From assembly GCA_020401865.1 (NCBI GenBank), contig JADCAS010000008.1:1-64000 (forward strand): a stretch of 64,000 nucleotides of DNA. Direction: 5' to 3'. This DNA comes from Phenylobacterium sp. (GTDB lineage: Bacteria > Pseudomonadota > Alphaproteobacteria > Caulobacterales > Caulobacteraceae). The notes beneath the pieces are model-generated. The model searched no databases, was not told where the DNA came from, and worked only from the letters and a program-made list of their open reading frames with translations. Positions 29,974 through 36,993 of the stretch are shown one piece after another; the first letter of the stretch is position 1, and each line of letters begins with the position of its first letter. The translations under genes and the position numbers were made by a program.

Positions 29974-30249
29974 TCAGCCCAGGGCGTCCTTGAGCGCCTT
30001 GGCGGGCTTGAACTTCAGAGCCTTGGACGCGGCGATCTGGATGGTGGCGCCGGTCGAGGGGTTGCGGCCGGTGCGGGCCGGCTTGGACTGGACGGCGAAC
30101 TTGCCGAAACCAGGCACCGAGACTTCATCGCCCTTGGCGGCGGCGTTGCGGATCGCAGCGAAGGTCGCCTCGATGGCGGCCTTGGCCTGGGCCTTGGTCA
30201 GTTTGGAGTCAGTCGCCGCGACGGCGTCGACGAGATCGGAAATGTTCAT
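29974..30249 (-). CDS. HU-family DNA-binding protein
   Basis: 91 residues, nucleoid-associated. MNISDLVDAVAATDSKLTKA forms the helical base, VSVPGFGKFAVQSKPARTGRNPSTG the beta arm with its Pro, and IQIAASKALKFKPAKALKDAL the end. Length and motifs are exactly those of HU rather than IHF (no IHF-specific RNP variation seen). A monocistronic unit with a downstream hairpin. Confidence 0.96.
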   Translation of the reverse strand: MNISDLVDAVAATDSKLTKAQAKAAIEATFAAIRNAAAKGDEVSVPGFGKFAVQSKPARTGRNPSTGATIQIAASKALKFKPAKALKDALG

Positions 30250-30449
30250 GGAAGACCTTTCAAGCAGGGAATCGCTCCAGACAACCTGCCAAGCCCGCTC
30301 GCTAATGTCACCTGCGTGAAACGACGGAATTGGCGCGGAATCGGGGGTTTCGGGACTTCTGTCGCCTGGCGGGCGGCCCGGGCGGTCACGGAGGGTCGCT
30401 TCCCGGGGGAGCGGATGCGGACCTGCGCGATCTTTGAAGTCGCCGGCTG

Positions 30450-30694
30450 ATGGACCCTTCCGAGCCGATGTTCGTGCTGGGCGACCTGCAGGACGGCGCC
30501 CTGGTCGGGGCTGTCCACGTCCTCTGCCACCGCTCCACCTGATCGCCGCTGTCTGCGAGCGGGCGACGCCCCAGGGCGCCAGTCGCGTCTACTGGCCGAC
30601 CCGCGAGGACAACGCCACGGCCATCGCGCTCTACGAGAAGGTCGCCCTGCGGACGGGGTTCATCCAGCACCGGATCGGGCTGCCCGTGGGGTAG
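30450..30694 (+). pseudogene. Remnant of a GNAT acetyltransferase gene (left copy)
   Basis: Reads MDPSEPMFVLGDLQDGALVG then AVHVLCHRST in one frame. After a deletion it continues in another frame with LIAAVCERATPQGASRVYW, then PTREDNATAIALYEKVALRT and FIQHRIGLPVG to a TAG at 30692. These are the middle and C-terminal parts of a GNAT N-acetyltransferase whose central acetyl-CoA loop has been deleted and whose N-terminus is missing. Its last 119 bp recur at 36784-36902. Confidence 0.75.
30576..30694 (+). repeat. Left 119-bp direct repeat bounding the 30.7-36.8 kb island
   Basis: Runs from GCGCCAGTCGCGTCTACTGG to the TAG stop and matches 36784-36902 at all but about nine positions, without gaps. 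Similarity stops abruptly at both ends. The repeat is the 3' end of the GNAT gene. Confidence 0.85.
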
Positions 30695-30709
30695 GGCGGC
30701 GGGGCGGGT

Positions 30710-30982
30710 TCAGGTCCGCCCGCGCCGCTGTCCGAGAGCCTCGTCGCGCAGGGCGCGCCTGACCTCCGGGGAGAGCCGGCGCCAGTCGATGCCGAGAAGG
30801 GCCGCCTGCAGGGCGTAGAGGAGGTTGAGACTGACCCGGGGGTCTGCGGCCATCCGGACCCGGGCGAAGGCCTCGACCGGACCGACCGACCTCAGATCGG
30901 ATTCCCGATGGATGCCGACGCTGGCCAGCAGGCGGGAGGATACTGTCCCAAGACCCCGAAGCTCCAACACCGGTCTATCCAT
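30710..30982 (-). CDS. TfoX C-terminal domain protein
   Basis: 90 residues: LELRGLGTVSSRLLASVGIH, SDLRSVGPVEAFARVR, LNLLYALQAALLGIDWRRLS. This is the stand-alone TfoX/Sxy C-terminal domain (helix-hairpin-helix-like). TfoX regulates competence in some Gammaproteobacteria; small stand-alone members are uncharacterised. Its start overlaps the WYL regulator's stop by 8 bp, so it is the last gene of a three-gene unit. Confidence 0.85.
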   Translation of the reverse strand: MDRPVLELRGLGTVSSRLLASVGIHRESDLRSVGPVEAFARVRMAADPRVSLNLLYALQAALLGIDWRRLSPEVRRALRDEALGQRRGRT

Positions 30983-31637
30983 CCTGACGCCTCGCCTGTG
31001 CGCGCACCGCCGCAACAAAGTCCCCGATCGTCCGGCCGGACTCGGGTCTGAAGGGCGCCCCGTCTTTGAAGCTGCGTATTCGGTCGATCCGGAATACACG
31101 GAAGTCATTGCGGCTCTCGCACCAGGCCGTCAGCGTCCAGACCCGACCCCAGTGCTCCAGGCCAAGGGGCCTGACGGTCCTGGCGGAGACGGCCCCGGCG
31201 CTGTCCTCATAGGTGATCTCGAGCCGCCTTGACCGCGACAGCGCCTCCCTTACGCCCTGCAGGAGCTTCTTCTGCAGGGGCGTCAGCGAAGGCGGGGCAT
31301 GGAAGGGGGCCTGGCTGACCCCGAGCTTTGAAAGCACATCCTGGGCCGCCCCGGAGAGGGCTTCATCCCCGTGAGCCGCCGCCAGCGCCAGGCCCCAGCG
31401 CAGGGCCTCGTGCTCGACAGGCGTCAGGGCGAGAGGGGGCAGGAAGAAGTCGTCCCTGAGCAGGAAGCCCAGGCCCCTCTCGCCATCGATCGGCGCACCG
31501 TTCGCCTGAAGATCGGAAATATCCCGGTAGATTGTCCGGACCGAGACCTCGAGGCCTTCCGCCAGCGAGGCCGCAGTCCGAAGGCGACCGCCTCTCAGCG
31601 CCTGCAGGATTGCAAAGAGGCGGTCTGCGCGGCGCAT
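30975..31637 (-). CDS. HTH-WYL transcriptional regulator (YafY type)
   Basis: 220 residues. N-terminal DeoR-like winged helix (MRRADRLFAILQALRGGRLR, LEVSVRTIYRDISDLQANG), then a WYL domain (LEITYEDSAGAVSARTVRPL, GRVWTLTAWCESRNDFRVFR). It probably represses its own operon through the perfect inverted repeat at 31980-31997. The start directly follows the stop of the upstream monooxygenase-like gene. Confidence 0.92.
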   Translation of the reverse strand: MRRADRLFAILQALRGGRLRTAASLAEGLEVSVRTIYRDISDLQANGAPIDGERGLGFLLRDDFFLPPLALTPVEHEALRWGLALAAAHGDEALSGAAQDVLSKLGVSQAPFHAPPSLTPLQKKLLQGVREALSRSRRLEITYEDSAGAVSARTVRPLGLEHWGRVWTLTAWCESRNDFRVFRIDRIRSFKDGAPFRPESGRTIGDFVAAVRAQARRQDG

Positions 31638-31934
31638 CTACCGTGAGATCACAATGCGGGCGTGGCGCATGGTGAGCGAGCTGAAGTCGATTCGGGCCAT
31701 GAAGGCCGCGGCGGCGTCGGTCTCCATGATCCGGTCGGCGGCGGACTTGGCGGACTCCATGTCGTCCCACTCCACGCAGTCGATCCAGACGCCCTCCTCA
31801 ATCTGGGCCAGCCGACGGGCGCGAAACCCGGGCTGCGCCGCCAGCCAGGGGGTGATGGCCTCGGCGGCGGCTACGAAGTCCGAGGTCTCTCCGGTCGTGC
31901 GGAATTCTGCAATTTCGAGGACAGGTGTTGTCAT
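31638..31934 (-). CDS. Antibiotic biosynthesis monooxygenase-like (ABM fold) protein
   Basis: 98 residues with the dimeric alpha-beta barrel pattern: VLEIAEFRTTGETSDFVAAA, LAAQPGFRARRLAQIEEGVW, DCVEWDDMESAKSAADRIM. These small proteins are often oxidoreductase- or stress-related and of unknown substrate. First gene of the ABM-WYL-TfoX unit, 46 bp downstream of the putative operator, so probably the regulated target. Confidence 0.75.
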   Translation of the reverse strand: MTTPVLEIAEFRTTGETSDFVAAAEAITPWLAAQPGFRARRLAQIEEGVWIDCVEWDDMESAKSAADRIMETDAAAAFMARIDFSSLTMRHARIVISR

Positions 31935-31979
31935 TCACGGGGCCTCCTTTGCGCCCCGCCGCTGGGTATCTTAGGCCAA

Positions 31980-31997
31980 CTGACAGCATTCTGTCAG
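31980..31997. promoter_or_regulatory. Inverted-repeat operator candidate for the WYL regulator
   Basis: Perfect palindrome CTGACAG-CATT-CTGTCAG, 46 bp upstream of the first gene of the ABM-WYL-TfoX unit. A dyad of this kind before a YafY-type regulator operon suggests autoregulation. Confidence 0.6.
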
Positions 31998-32103
31998 GAG
32001 ACTCCGGGGGCGCCCACCGTCGCAGTCAGAGTGTCGCTAGCGAGTCAATCTGTCCGGTTTCTGGAACTCGTGAAGTGTCCGCTTCTCTGTTTGTGGCCGG
32101 GAT

Positions 32104-32336
32104 CATGCGCGCATGACCCCGGCGTCGGTCGCGCGGGTTCAGGCGGCAAGCGCTGTGTCTTGCATGATGAGGGAGCCATCCGGCGGATCGTCAGCGGCAT
32201 CGTGCACATGCTTCGCTCGGGCGCCCAGTGGCGCGACTGCCCACCCGAGTACGGGCCCTACACGACGGTCTACAACAGGTTCAATCGCTGGAGCCGCCAA
32301 GGGGTTTGGAGCGGGATATTCTATGCCCTGACAGGC
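32104..32336 (+). mobile_element. IS5-family transposase N-terminal fragment
   Basis: Reads GKRCVLHDEGAIRRIVSGIV then HMLRSGAQWRDCPPEYGPYT and NRFNRWSRQGVWSGIFYALTG, the N-terminal helix-turn-helix domain (DUF4096) of IS5-group transposases. The DDE catalytic part is absent: the frame switches directly into a permease fragment. I see no terminal inverted repeats. A dead remnant. Confidence 0.8.
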
Positions 32337-32561
32337 AGGAGCGATGTCGTGACCGGCGCCATCGTGGGCACAGCCGCAGCCCTGCTGTTGCTCAGCAACC
32401 GCACCGTCTCGGCCGGCCAGCTTGGGCTGCCGCTGCATGTCACGCCTGAACTTGCAGCCGGCGCGACGGTCTTTGCGCTCGCCATCGGTCTTGTGGCCGG
32501 CGCGGCGCCCGTGCTGCGCGCCGCGAGCCTACCCGTCGCGGGCGCCCTGCGGCGGAACTGA
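32337..32561 (+). pseudogene. C-terminal fragment of a MacB/FtsX-type ABC permease
   Basis: Same open frame as the IS5 fragment but a different protein: two hydrophobic segments (VVTGAIVGTAAALLLL and VFALAIGLVAGAAPVLRAAS) and the ending LPVAGALRRN. This is the usual C-terminus of FtsX-like permeases ('aG..PalrAa..p...aLR'). The N-terminal domain is missing. The joint with the transposase piece is a recombination scar. Confidence 0.65.
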
Positions 32562-32655
32562 CTCGAACCGAGGGGTCTCGCTCTTTCCCGCCCGCGGCTC
32601 CCGGCGATCGAACGCCGAGGTCGCGGGCGGGCCAAGTGAAGCGCCGGAGATGCGC

Positions 32656-33405
32656 TCAGAGAGTTTCCGCCTGGTTCCAGGCGTGGACGCATCGATCGAG
32701 GCCGATGGCGACTTCGAGGACGAGTATGTCGACCTCGCGCTCCTCGCCGCCCTTCGACCCGACACGAACCGTCTGCGGGAAGTCCTTGCGGCGCGATATG
32801 GACGCCAGTTCCATCCACTTGTCGCCGTTGTCGACCTCCACATCCATGGTGACCTGCGAGTAGGCCGGCAAGCGATCGGAAGGCACAACGCGGGTCGGTA
32901 GTCGGGTCATGGCGCCGATCATTCGACGGACCGGCTCGAGGCAGCCGCCGTGATAGTCGTTGGCGGTGTCTGAGGTGTAGGCGCACTGGAATTCGAGCTG
33001 CCAAAACTCCTTGAGCCGCACGTGTTTCGTGGGCTGGTCCTGCTCGCGCCGAAACGATTTGCCGGCTTGCCATACGCACAGCGGGGGACGGACGCGTTGG
33101 TGGCTGTTGAGCAGGTGCTGCATGTAGACATAGGTCGACGGCGTAGTCTCCGGACGCAGGACCAGTTCGTGGTCGTGCTCAGAGAGCTTCGCCTGCACGA
33201 ACACGTCGTCCGCGCCGTAGGCGGCCGAGATGAGTTCGCGCGGGGTCAGGATCGGCGCCTCGACGCGGCGAACGTCCCAGGCCGGGTTGGTGGTCTTGAG
33301 GAATGCGCTGACCTCGCCCGCAAAGTGCGCGGTCATCATGTCGCGCAGGCGAATGTCGCGCTCGGTCCAGTGGACGAGCCCATTGGCGTTATAAATGGAA
33401 AGCAT
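32656..33405 (-). CDS. Compact class II aminoacyl-tRNA synthetase-like protein
   Basis: 249 residues that are almost only a class II catalytic core. Motif 2 is KSFRREQDQPTKHVRLKEFW (aminoacyl-adenylate Arg in FRRE), preceded by LRPETTPSTYVYMQHLL; motif 3-like VAIGLDRCVHAW is near the end; MELASISRRKDFPQ resembles the GlyRS 'ELEGIANRTDFDL' block. No anticodon-binding domain is present. It is closest in pattern to glycyl/threonyl-type enzymes, not to HisRS. Such stand-alone cores can charge carrier proteins, modify translation factors or support antibiotic biosynthesis or resistance. The function here is unknown. It lies inside the mobile island. Confidence 0.75.
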   Translation of the reverse strand: MLSIYNANGLVHWTERDIRLRDMMTAHFAGEVSAFLKTTNPAWDVRRVEAPILTPRELISAAYGADDVFVQAKLSEHDHELVLRPETTPSTYVYMQHLLNSHQRVRPPLCVWQAGKSFRREQDQPTKHVRLKEFWQLEFQCAYTSDTANDYHGGCLEPVRRMIGAMTRLPTRVVPSDRLPAYSQVTMDVEVDNGDKWMELASISRRKDFPQTVRVGSKGGEEREVDILVLEVAIGLDRCVHAWNQAETL

Positions 33406-33646
33406 GGCGGTCTCTTGGTCGCTGGAAGGTCTGAGATGAGGGCTTGGGCTTAACGTCCCCGGGCGTGCGGGAACGGCAGTCAGCCTCGCCCGCGACTATC
33501 CGGAGACGCGCAGACCTCGGCCGCCGACTGCGCGCACGGCGCTCGGCTCGAAAGGCGTAACGATGATCGATATCGCGATCATGGGGACTTCATAAGGTCA
33601 AGGCAGCGGCGAGACAATATCGAATGACCGCTCGGCGCCGAGCTCG

Positions 33647-33771
33647 AACACCCGGGGTTGGTCGACTGGTTCAACAATCATCGCTTGTCCGGTCCCATCA
33701 GGCATATCCCGCCCGCCGAGGCTGAAGCCAACTACTATGTGGCGCGAGAGACCCTCGATATGGTCACATGA
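33647..33771 (+). mobile_element. IS3-family transposase C-terminal remnant
   Basis: Reads EHPGLVDWFNNHRLSGPIRH then IPPAEAEANYYVARETLDMVT and a stop, the last 41 or so residues of an IS3-group OrfB integrase ('W...fN..R.......PpaeaE..YY'). The next 40 bp resemble the usual IS3 tail. No inverted repeat or remaining part is visible. Bases 33406-33646 upstream hold nothing I recognise. Confidence 0.8.
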
Positions 33772-33850
33772 CTCAAAAGAACCCGCCTCAGGAGAACCCG
33801 GGACGCTTCAAATAGTATATTGGGCCACTAAACGAATGATGAGAGGCAGC

Positions 33851-34402
33851 ATGAAAGGTGATCAATCGGCAACCCTCCATACGCCTCGACTATCCCTGCG
33901 GCCGGTGCGAAAGGCCGACAGGGGCGATCTGATCGCGCTCGAACGTGACGCCGAGGTCATGCGCTTCATAAACGGTGGACGTCCGACGCCCGAGGATGGG
34001 CTCGATCCGAAAGCGGACTTCCTGATGCCGCGTGGGGGCGAGCCCGGCATCTGGACCGCCGTTGGGGTTGCGTCTCAGACCTTCATCGGCTGGTTTTCCC
34101 TGACGCCCCACAGCGAGGCCGTCGCCCAACTTGGCTATAGGCTCTGCCGCTCGGCGTGGGGCCAAGGATTTGCGTCAGAAGGCGCGCGCGCCTTGGTGCG
34201 AAAAGGCTTCGTCGAAATGCAGTTGAATCGGATCGTGGCAACGACAATGGCTGCCAATCATGCTTCTAGACGGGTCATGGAAAAGGCAGGTCTTACCTAT
34301 GTCCGTACAGTCTATTTCGACTGGCCGGATCCTCTGGCAGACAGTCATCTTGGTGATGTGGAATACGAGATTACCCGCGCTGATTGGCAACGCGTAACGT
34401 GA
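33851..34402 (+). CDS. GNAT N-acetyltransferase (RimJ/RimL type)
   Basis: 183 residues. TPRLSLRPVRKADRGDLIAL opens it, the acetyl-CoA-binding loop is LCRSAWGQGFASEGARALV (R/QxxGxG/A type), then VEMQLNRIVATTMAANHASR and VMEKAGLTYVRTVY. Complete single domain. Substrate unknown. AGAGG precedes the ATG at 33851; in-frame codons continue upstream to the IS3 remnant but do not look like protein of this family. Confidence 0.9.
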   Translation: MKGDQSATLHTPRLSLRPVRKADRGDLIALERDAEVMRFINGGRPTPEDGLDPKADFLMPRGGEPGIWTAVGVASQTFIGWFSLTPHSEAVAQLGYRLCRSAWGQGFASEGARALVRKGFVEMQLNRIVATTMAANHASRRVMEKAGLTYVRTVYFDWPDPLADSHLGDVEYEITRADWQRVT

Positions 34403-34432
34403 CCTTCAGCCCAGATCGGGCGCATGACGAGT

Positions 34433-35236
34433 CTATTTGTCGATCGCTTTCGCCCACCAATGCGATGAATCCACCTGCTCGAAACCGGCCGCGACGTAAG
34501 CGGCGATGGCTGCGTGATTGAAGTGGGCGGTGCCGACGCGAGCTTCGATGAGGCCGCGCGCACTTAGTCTTGCGAGCGCTTCGAGCATGACGGCTCCGGC
34601 CAACCGCCGGCCCCGATGGACGGGTGCAACGCCGACAGGCTCGAATACGCCAACGCCGCTCGCTTCGTCCGCCCAACAAATGCAGTTCGCGATAAAACTG
34701 CCATCCGGCGCCACGGCCAAAATATCGAGCGAAGGGTCATAGACGGGTAGGGCGATCAGACTGAGATAGGCTTCCGCTGAAAACTGCGAGCGGGCTGAGA
34801 TGCCGAGATGTTCCAGGTGATCCCAAGCACCACGGTGGGCGGCGGCGCGTAGCACAGGGTCGATGCCGATGCTGTCCCTCAACAAATACCCGGGTGGCAG
34901 TTCAGGCGGTTGTATGGGGCCGTTCAAGTCGCGCCGGAAGCAGACGCCATCGGGTCTGGCCTTCCGATAGCCGAGCTCCTCGAGCATCGTGATGCGGCGG
35001 AGGTCGGCAGCCAGTGCACGGATCCGGAGTCGACTTTCGGCGGGCTGGCCTTGGCTGGCAAGGCGGCGCCGGCAGGTGTCCTCGGCCCAGTGGACGGCGG
35101 TGCGGACCAGATGCTCGCTAGCGGGAAGGGTCTCTATCCAGACCTCGCCTTCGCTTTGAAACCAGGCGAGCGCCTCGACATGGTCGGGACCCGACCAGAA
35201 GCGGCACGGCTGCGGCTGGTCGGCGCGCGTTTGCAA
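34433..35236 (-). CDS. GNAT-type acetyltransferase, probably 5'-damaged
   Basis: 267 residues from a TTG at 35236. The C-terminal half is a GNAT domain (ILAVAPDGSFIANCICWADE, GVAPVHRGRRLAGAVMLEAL, NHAAIAAYVAAGFEQVDSSH), after an N-terminal half with weaker GNAT resemblance (tandem type). Family-like sequence continues in frame upstream as ADLPALIAFASACTAQRSP and SSWHPGDIAW to a TAG near 35339, with no start codon other than the TTG. So the native 5' end seems lost and the gene may be a pseudogene. Confidence 0.6.
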   Translation of the reverse strand: MQTRADQPQPCRFWSGPDHVEALAWFQSEGEVWIETLPASEHLVRTAVHWAEDTCRRRLASQGQPAESRLRIRALAADLRRITMLEELGYRKARPDGVCFRRDLNGPIQPPELPPGYLLRDSIGIDPVLRAAAHRGAWDHLEHLGISARSQFSAEAYLSLIALPVYDPSLDILAVAPDGSFIANCICWADEASGVGVFEPVGVAPVHRGRRLAGAVMLEALARLSARGLIEARVGTAHFNHAAIAAYVAAGFEQVDSSHWWAKAIDK

Positions 35237-35339
35237 CGCCCAGGCTATGTCACCCGGGTGCCAGGATGAGCGGAGGGGCGAGCGCTGGGCAGTGCAGGCG
35301 CTTGCAAAGGCGATAAGCGCTGGAAGGTCGGCGAGGCCC

Positions 35340-35808
35340 TAGTAGCGCCTTGATGGGAGCTCCGCTTGCGTGTCCTGCGTAGTCAATGCGCGTCTCTCTT
35401 AGGCAGCCCTGGGATATGACGTCACCTATTTCGATCGAGCAAGGGTAGGCGCTACCCGCAGAGGGTGGCGATCCTCTCTTTGGCCAAGGTTTCAGACCTC
35501 CAACTCGAACCCTCAAGCCCTGCTGTAACGCCGTAATCCCGCCATTCCGGGAATAGGGCGTTCGACGGTGAAGTCGCAGAAATGACGGGATCGGCGGCCA
35601 GAAAATTTCGATGGCAGGATAAAAGCCGCGAGGTGCGTTGGGGGGTTTAGGGCGAATAGGTCAGTAAGATCAGCTGTCTAAAGCGAGGCATAGCAAGTGT
35701 TTTTCATGTGCGATTTTCGGAAAGAGGTTGAATAGAACGAAAGTTTTACGCCTTGCGCCCATTTAGAGAGAGCCTTAAACGCTTGGTGGAACCAGCGTCG
35801 GGCTAGGG
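35340..35808. other. Gene-free stretch inside the island
   Basis: About 470 bp with no frame that looks coding on either strand, less GC-rich than the core genome. I see no terminal repeats, tRNA or clear promoter. It separates the damaged acetyltransferase from the toxin-antitoxin pair. Confidence 0.5.
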
Positions 35809-36135
35809 TCAGGCAATGGCCTGCAGTCCCTTCGACTTCACTAGGTTCAGCAATTTCAGCGAAGGGCCGTCAGGTCGTTTTTCGCCGCGCTCCCATTTGC
35901 TGACAGCATCTTTGCGAACGTTCAGGTAGCTGGCGAACACGGGCTGGGAGACCTGCTCGCGTTCCCGCAGCGCCCTGATTTCCTCCGGCCCCATAGGCGT
36001 TACCGGCGTCAAGCACAGGACGTCGAACTCGCGCATGGTCGCCTTGTCGATGACGCCGGCGCGATGCAGGCCGGCAGCGGTCTTGTGAACCGTCCCGAGT
36101 ATACCGCCTTCAGTCTTGCCTGCCGACTTCGTCAT
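35809..36135 (-). CDS. HigA-type HTH antitoxin
   Basis: 108 residues. The C-terminal XRE helix-turn-helix is clear: MGPEEIRALREREQVSQPVF, then ASYLNVRKDAVSKWERGEKR. The N-terminal part (AAGLHRAGVIDKATMREFD) probably binds the toxin. The start at 36135 overlaps the toxin's 3' end by 26 bp, as is usual for the toxin-first higBA layout. It should repress the pair through the palindrome at 36526-36540. Confidence 0.88.
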   Translation of the reverse strand: MTKSAGKTEGGILGTVHKTAAGLHRAGVIDKATMREFDVLCLTPVTPMGPEEIRALREREQVSQPVFASYLNVRKDAVSKWERGEKRPDGPSLKLLNLVKSKGLQAIA

Positions 36136-36502
36136 CGATCGTAACCTCTGCAATCTCACCGGCGGATTTCGCCGTCTCGATGGCGCTCAGGTCGAGGGCC
36201 AGGAAGGTGGCCGCCAACGCCTTCAGCGCCTTGAGTTCCTTGGGCGAAATGTTCGCCTTCTCGTTCTTGGCAAAGCCGTGGACGAAGAAACTGTGTCCGC
36301 CGACCTTGAACAGGATGATCGTCCGAAAGCCGCCGGACTTGCCGCCGCCGTCCCGGGCGATCCTCTGCTTGAAAACGCCACCGCCGAGGTCTGCGTCCCA
36401 TTGACCGGACGCCACAGCCTGGGCGGCATCAAGCAGATCCGCACTCTTCAGATCCGCCTTGCGGGCGAACCTCGAAAACTCCCTGGTCTTGTAGACGCTC
36501 AT
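36110..36502 (-). CDS. RelE/HigB-type toxin (PF06296)
   Basis: 130 residues: VYKTREFSRFARKADLKSAD, LGGGVFKQRIARDGGGKSGG, FRTIILFKVGGHSFFVHGFA, then KNEKANISPKELKALKALAA. This is the HigB-2-like RelE family, ribosome-dependent mRNA interferases. Basic and aromatic residues in the KQRIAR and FFVHGFAKNEK segments are the likely active surface. Intact, and upstream of its antitoxin. Confidence 0.9.
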   Translation of the reverse strand: MSVYKTREFSRFARKADLKSADLLDAAQAVASGQWDADLGGGVFKQRIARDGGGKSGGFRTIILFKVGGHSFFVHGFAKNEKANISPKELKALKALAATFLALDLSAIETAKSAGEIAEVTIDDEVGRQD

Positions 36503-36525
36503 CGTCTAACAGACCCCAAAAAATG

Positions 36526-36540
36526 TAGCTCCAAGAGCTA
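36526..36540. promoter_or_regulatory. Palindromic operator candidate of the toxin-antitoxin pair
   Basis: Perfect inverted repeat TAGCTC-CAA-GAGCTA, 24 bp upstream of the toxin ATG, in an AT-richer promoter-like stretch. HigA antitoxins usually bind such a dyad to repress their own operon. The rest of 36541-36783 shows no gene. Confidence 0.55.
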
Positions 36541-36783
36541 TAGTTTTCAAGGGCGTCATCATGCCGCCCTCGACGCGGCGATGGCATGCAGGGACTCTGG
36601 CTTTTGGTGCGAACAGATCTGAAACATCTTCCAGTCTTTGTGGCCCGTCACCAGGGCCACTTGTTCAATGGCGAAGCAAGGCTCAAGGGGACGGTCTGGG
36701 CCTTCATCGCGCAGCCCGTGAAAATTTGGCTCCCTGATGGCCAGCTCTTCCGGACTCGAGCGCAGGTTGCAAGGAGAGTCACT

Positions 36784-36902
36784 GCGCCAGTCGCGTCTAC
36801 TGGCTGACCCGCGAGGACAACGCTACGGCCATCGCCCTCTACGAGAAGGTGGCCCTGCGGACGGGCTTCATCCAGTACCGGATCGGGCTGCCGGCGGGAT
36901 AG
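36784..36902 (+). pseudogene. Right 119-bp direct repeat: GNAT 3'-end fragment
   Basis: Reads ASRVYWLTREDNATAIALYE then KVALRTGFIQYRIGLPAG and TAG, the last 39 or so codons of the same GNAT gene as at 30576-30694, with no upstream part of that gene attached. It is about 92% identical to the left copy. It marks the right edge of the accessory island; dusA starts 92 bp later. Confidence 0.85.
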
Positions 36903-36993
36903 GCTGAGGCCGTTTCCCGTTTGCAAGCGCCGGGCGGCTGATCTAGTTCGGCGGCCTCTGGTCCCGGCAGGACGGGATCCGGGCAGGACGCGA

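Noticed and set aside
32656..33405. Histidyl-tRNA synthetase (hisS) or a fragment of it
   Set aside because: The motif 2 block and the ELASISRRKDF segment fit the glycyl/threonyl side better, and the HisRS-specific motifs are not seen.
36586..36807. 73-codon plus-strand frame next to the right GNAT repeat
   Set aside because: It reads out of frame into the repeat and shows no domain; likely chance.
30576..36902. The 119-bp repeats as transposon target-site duplications
   Set aside because: Target duplications are a few to about a dozen bases and start identical; these are far longer, about 8% diverged and coincide with a gene end.
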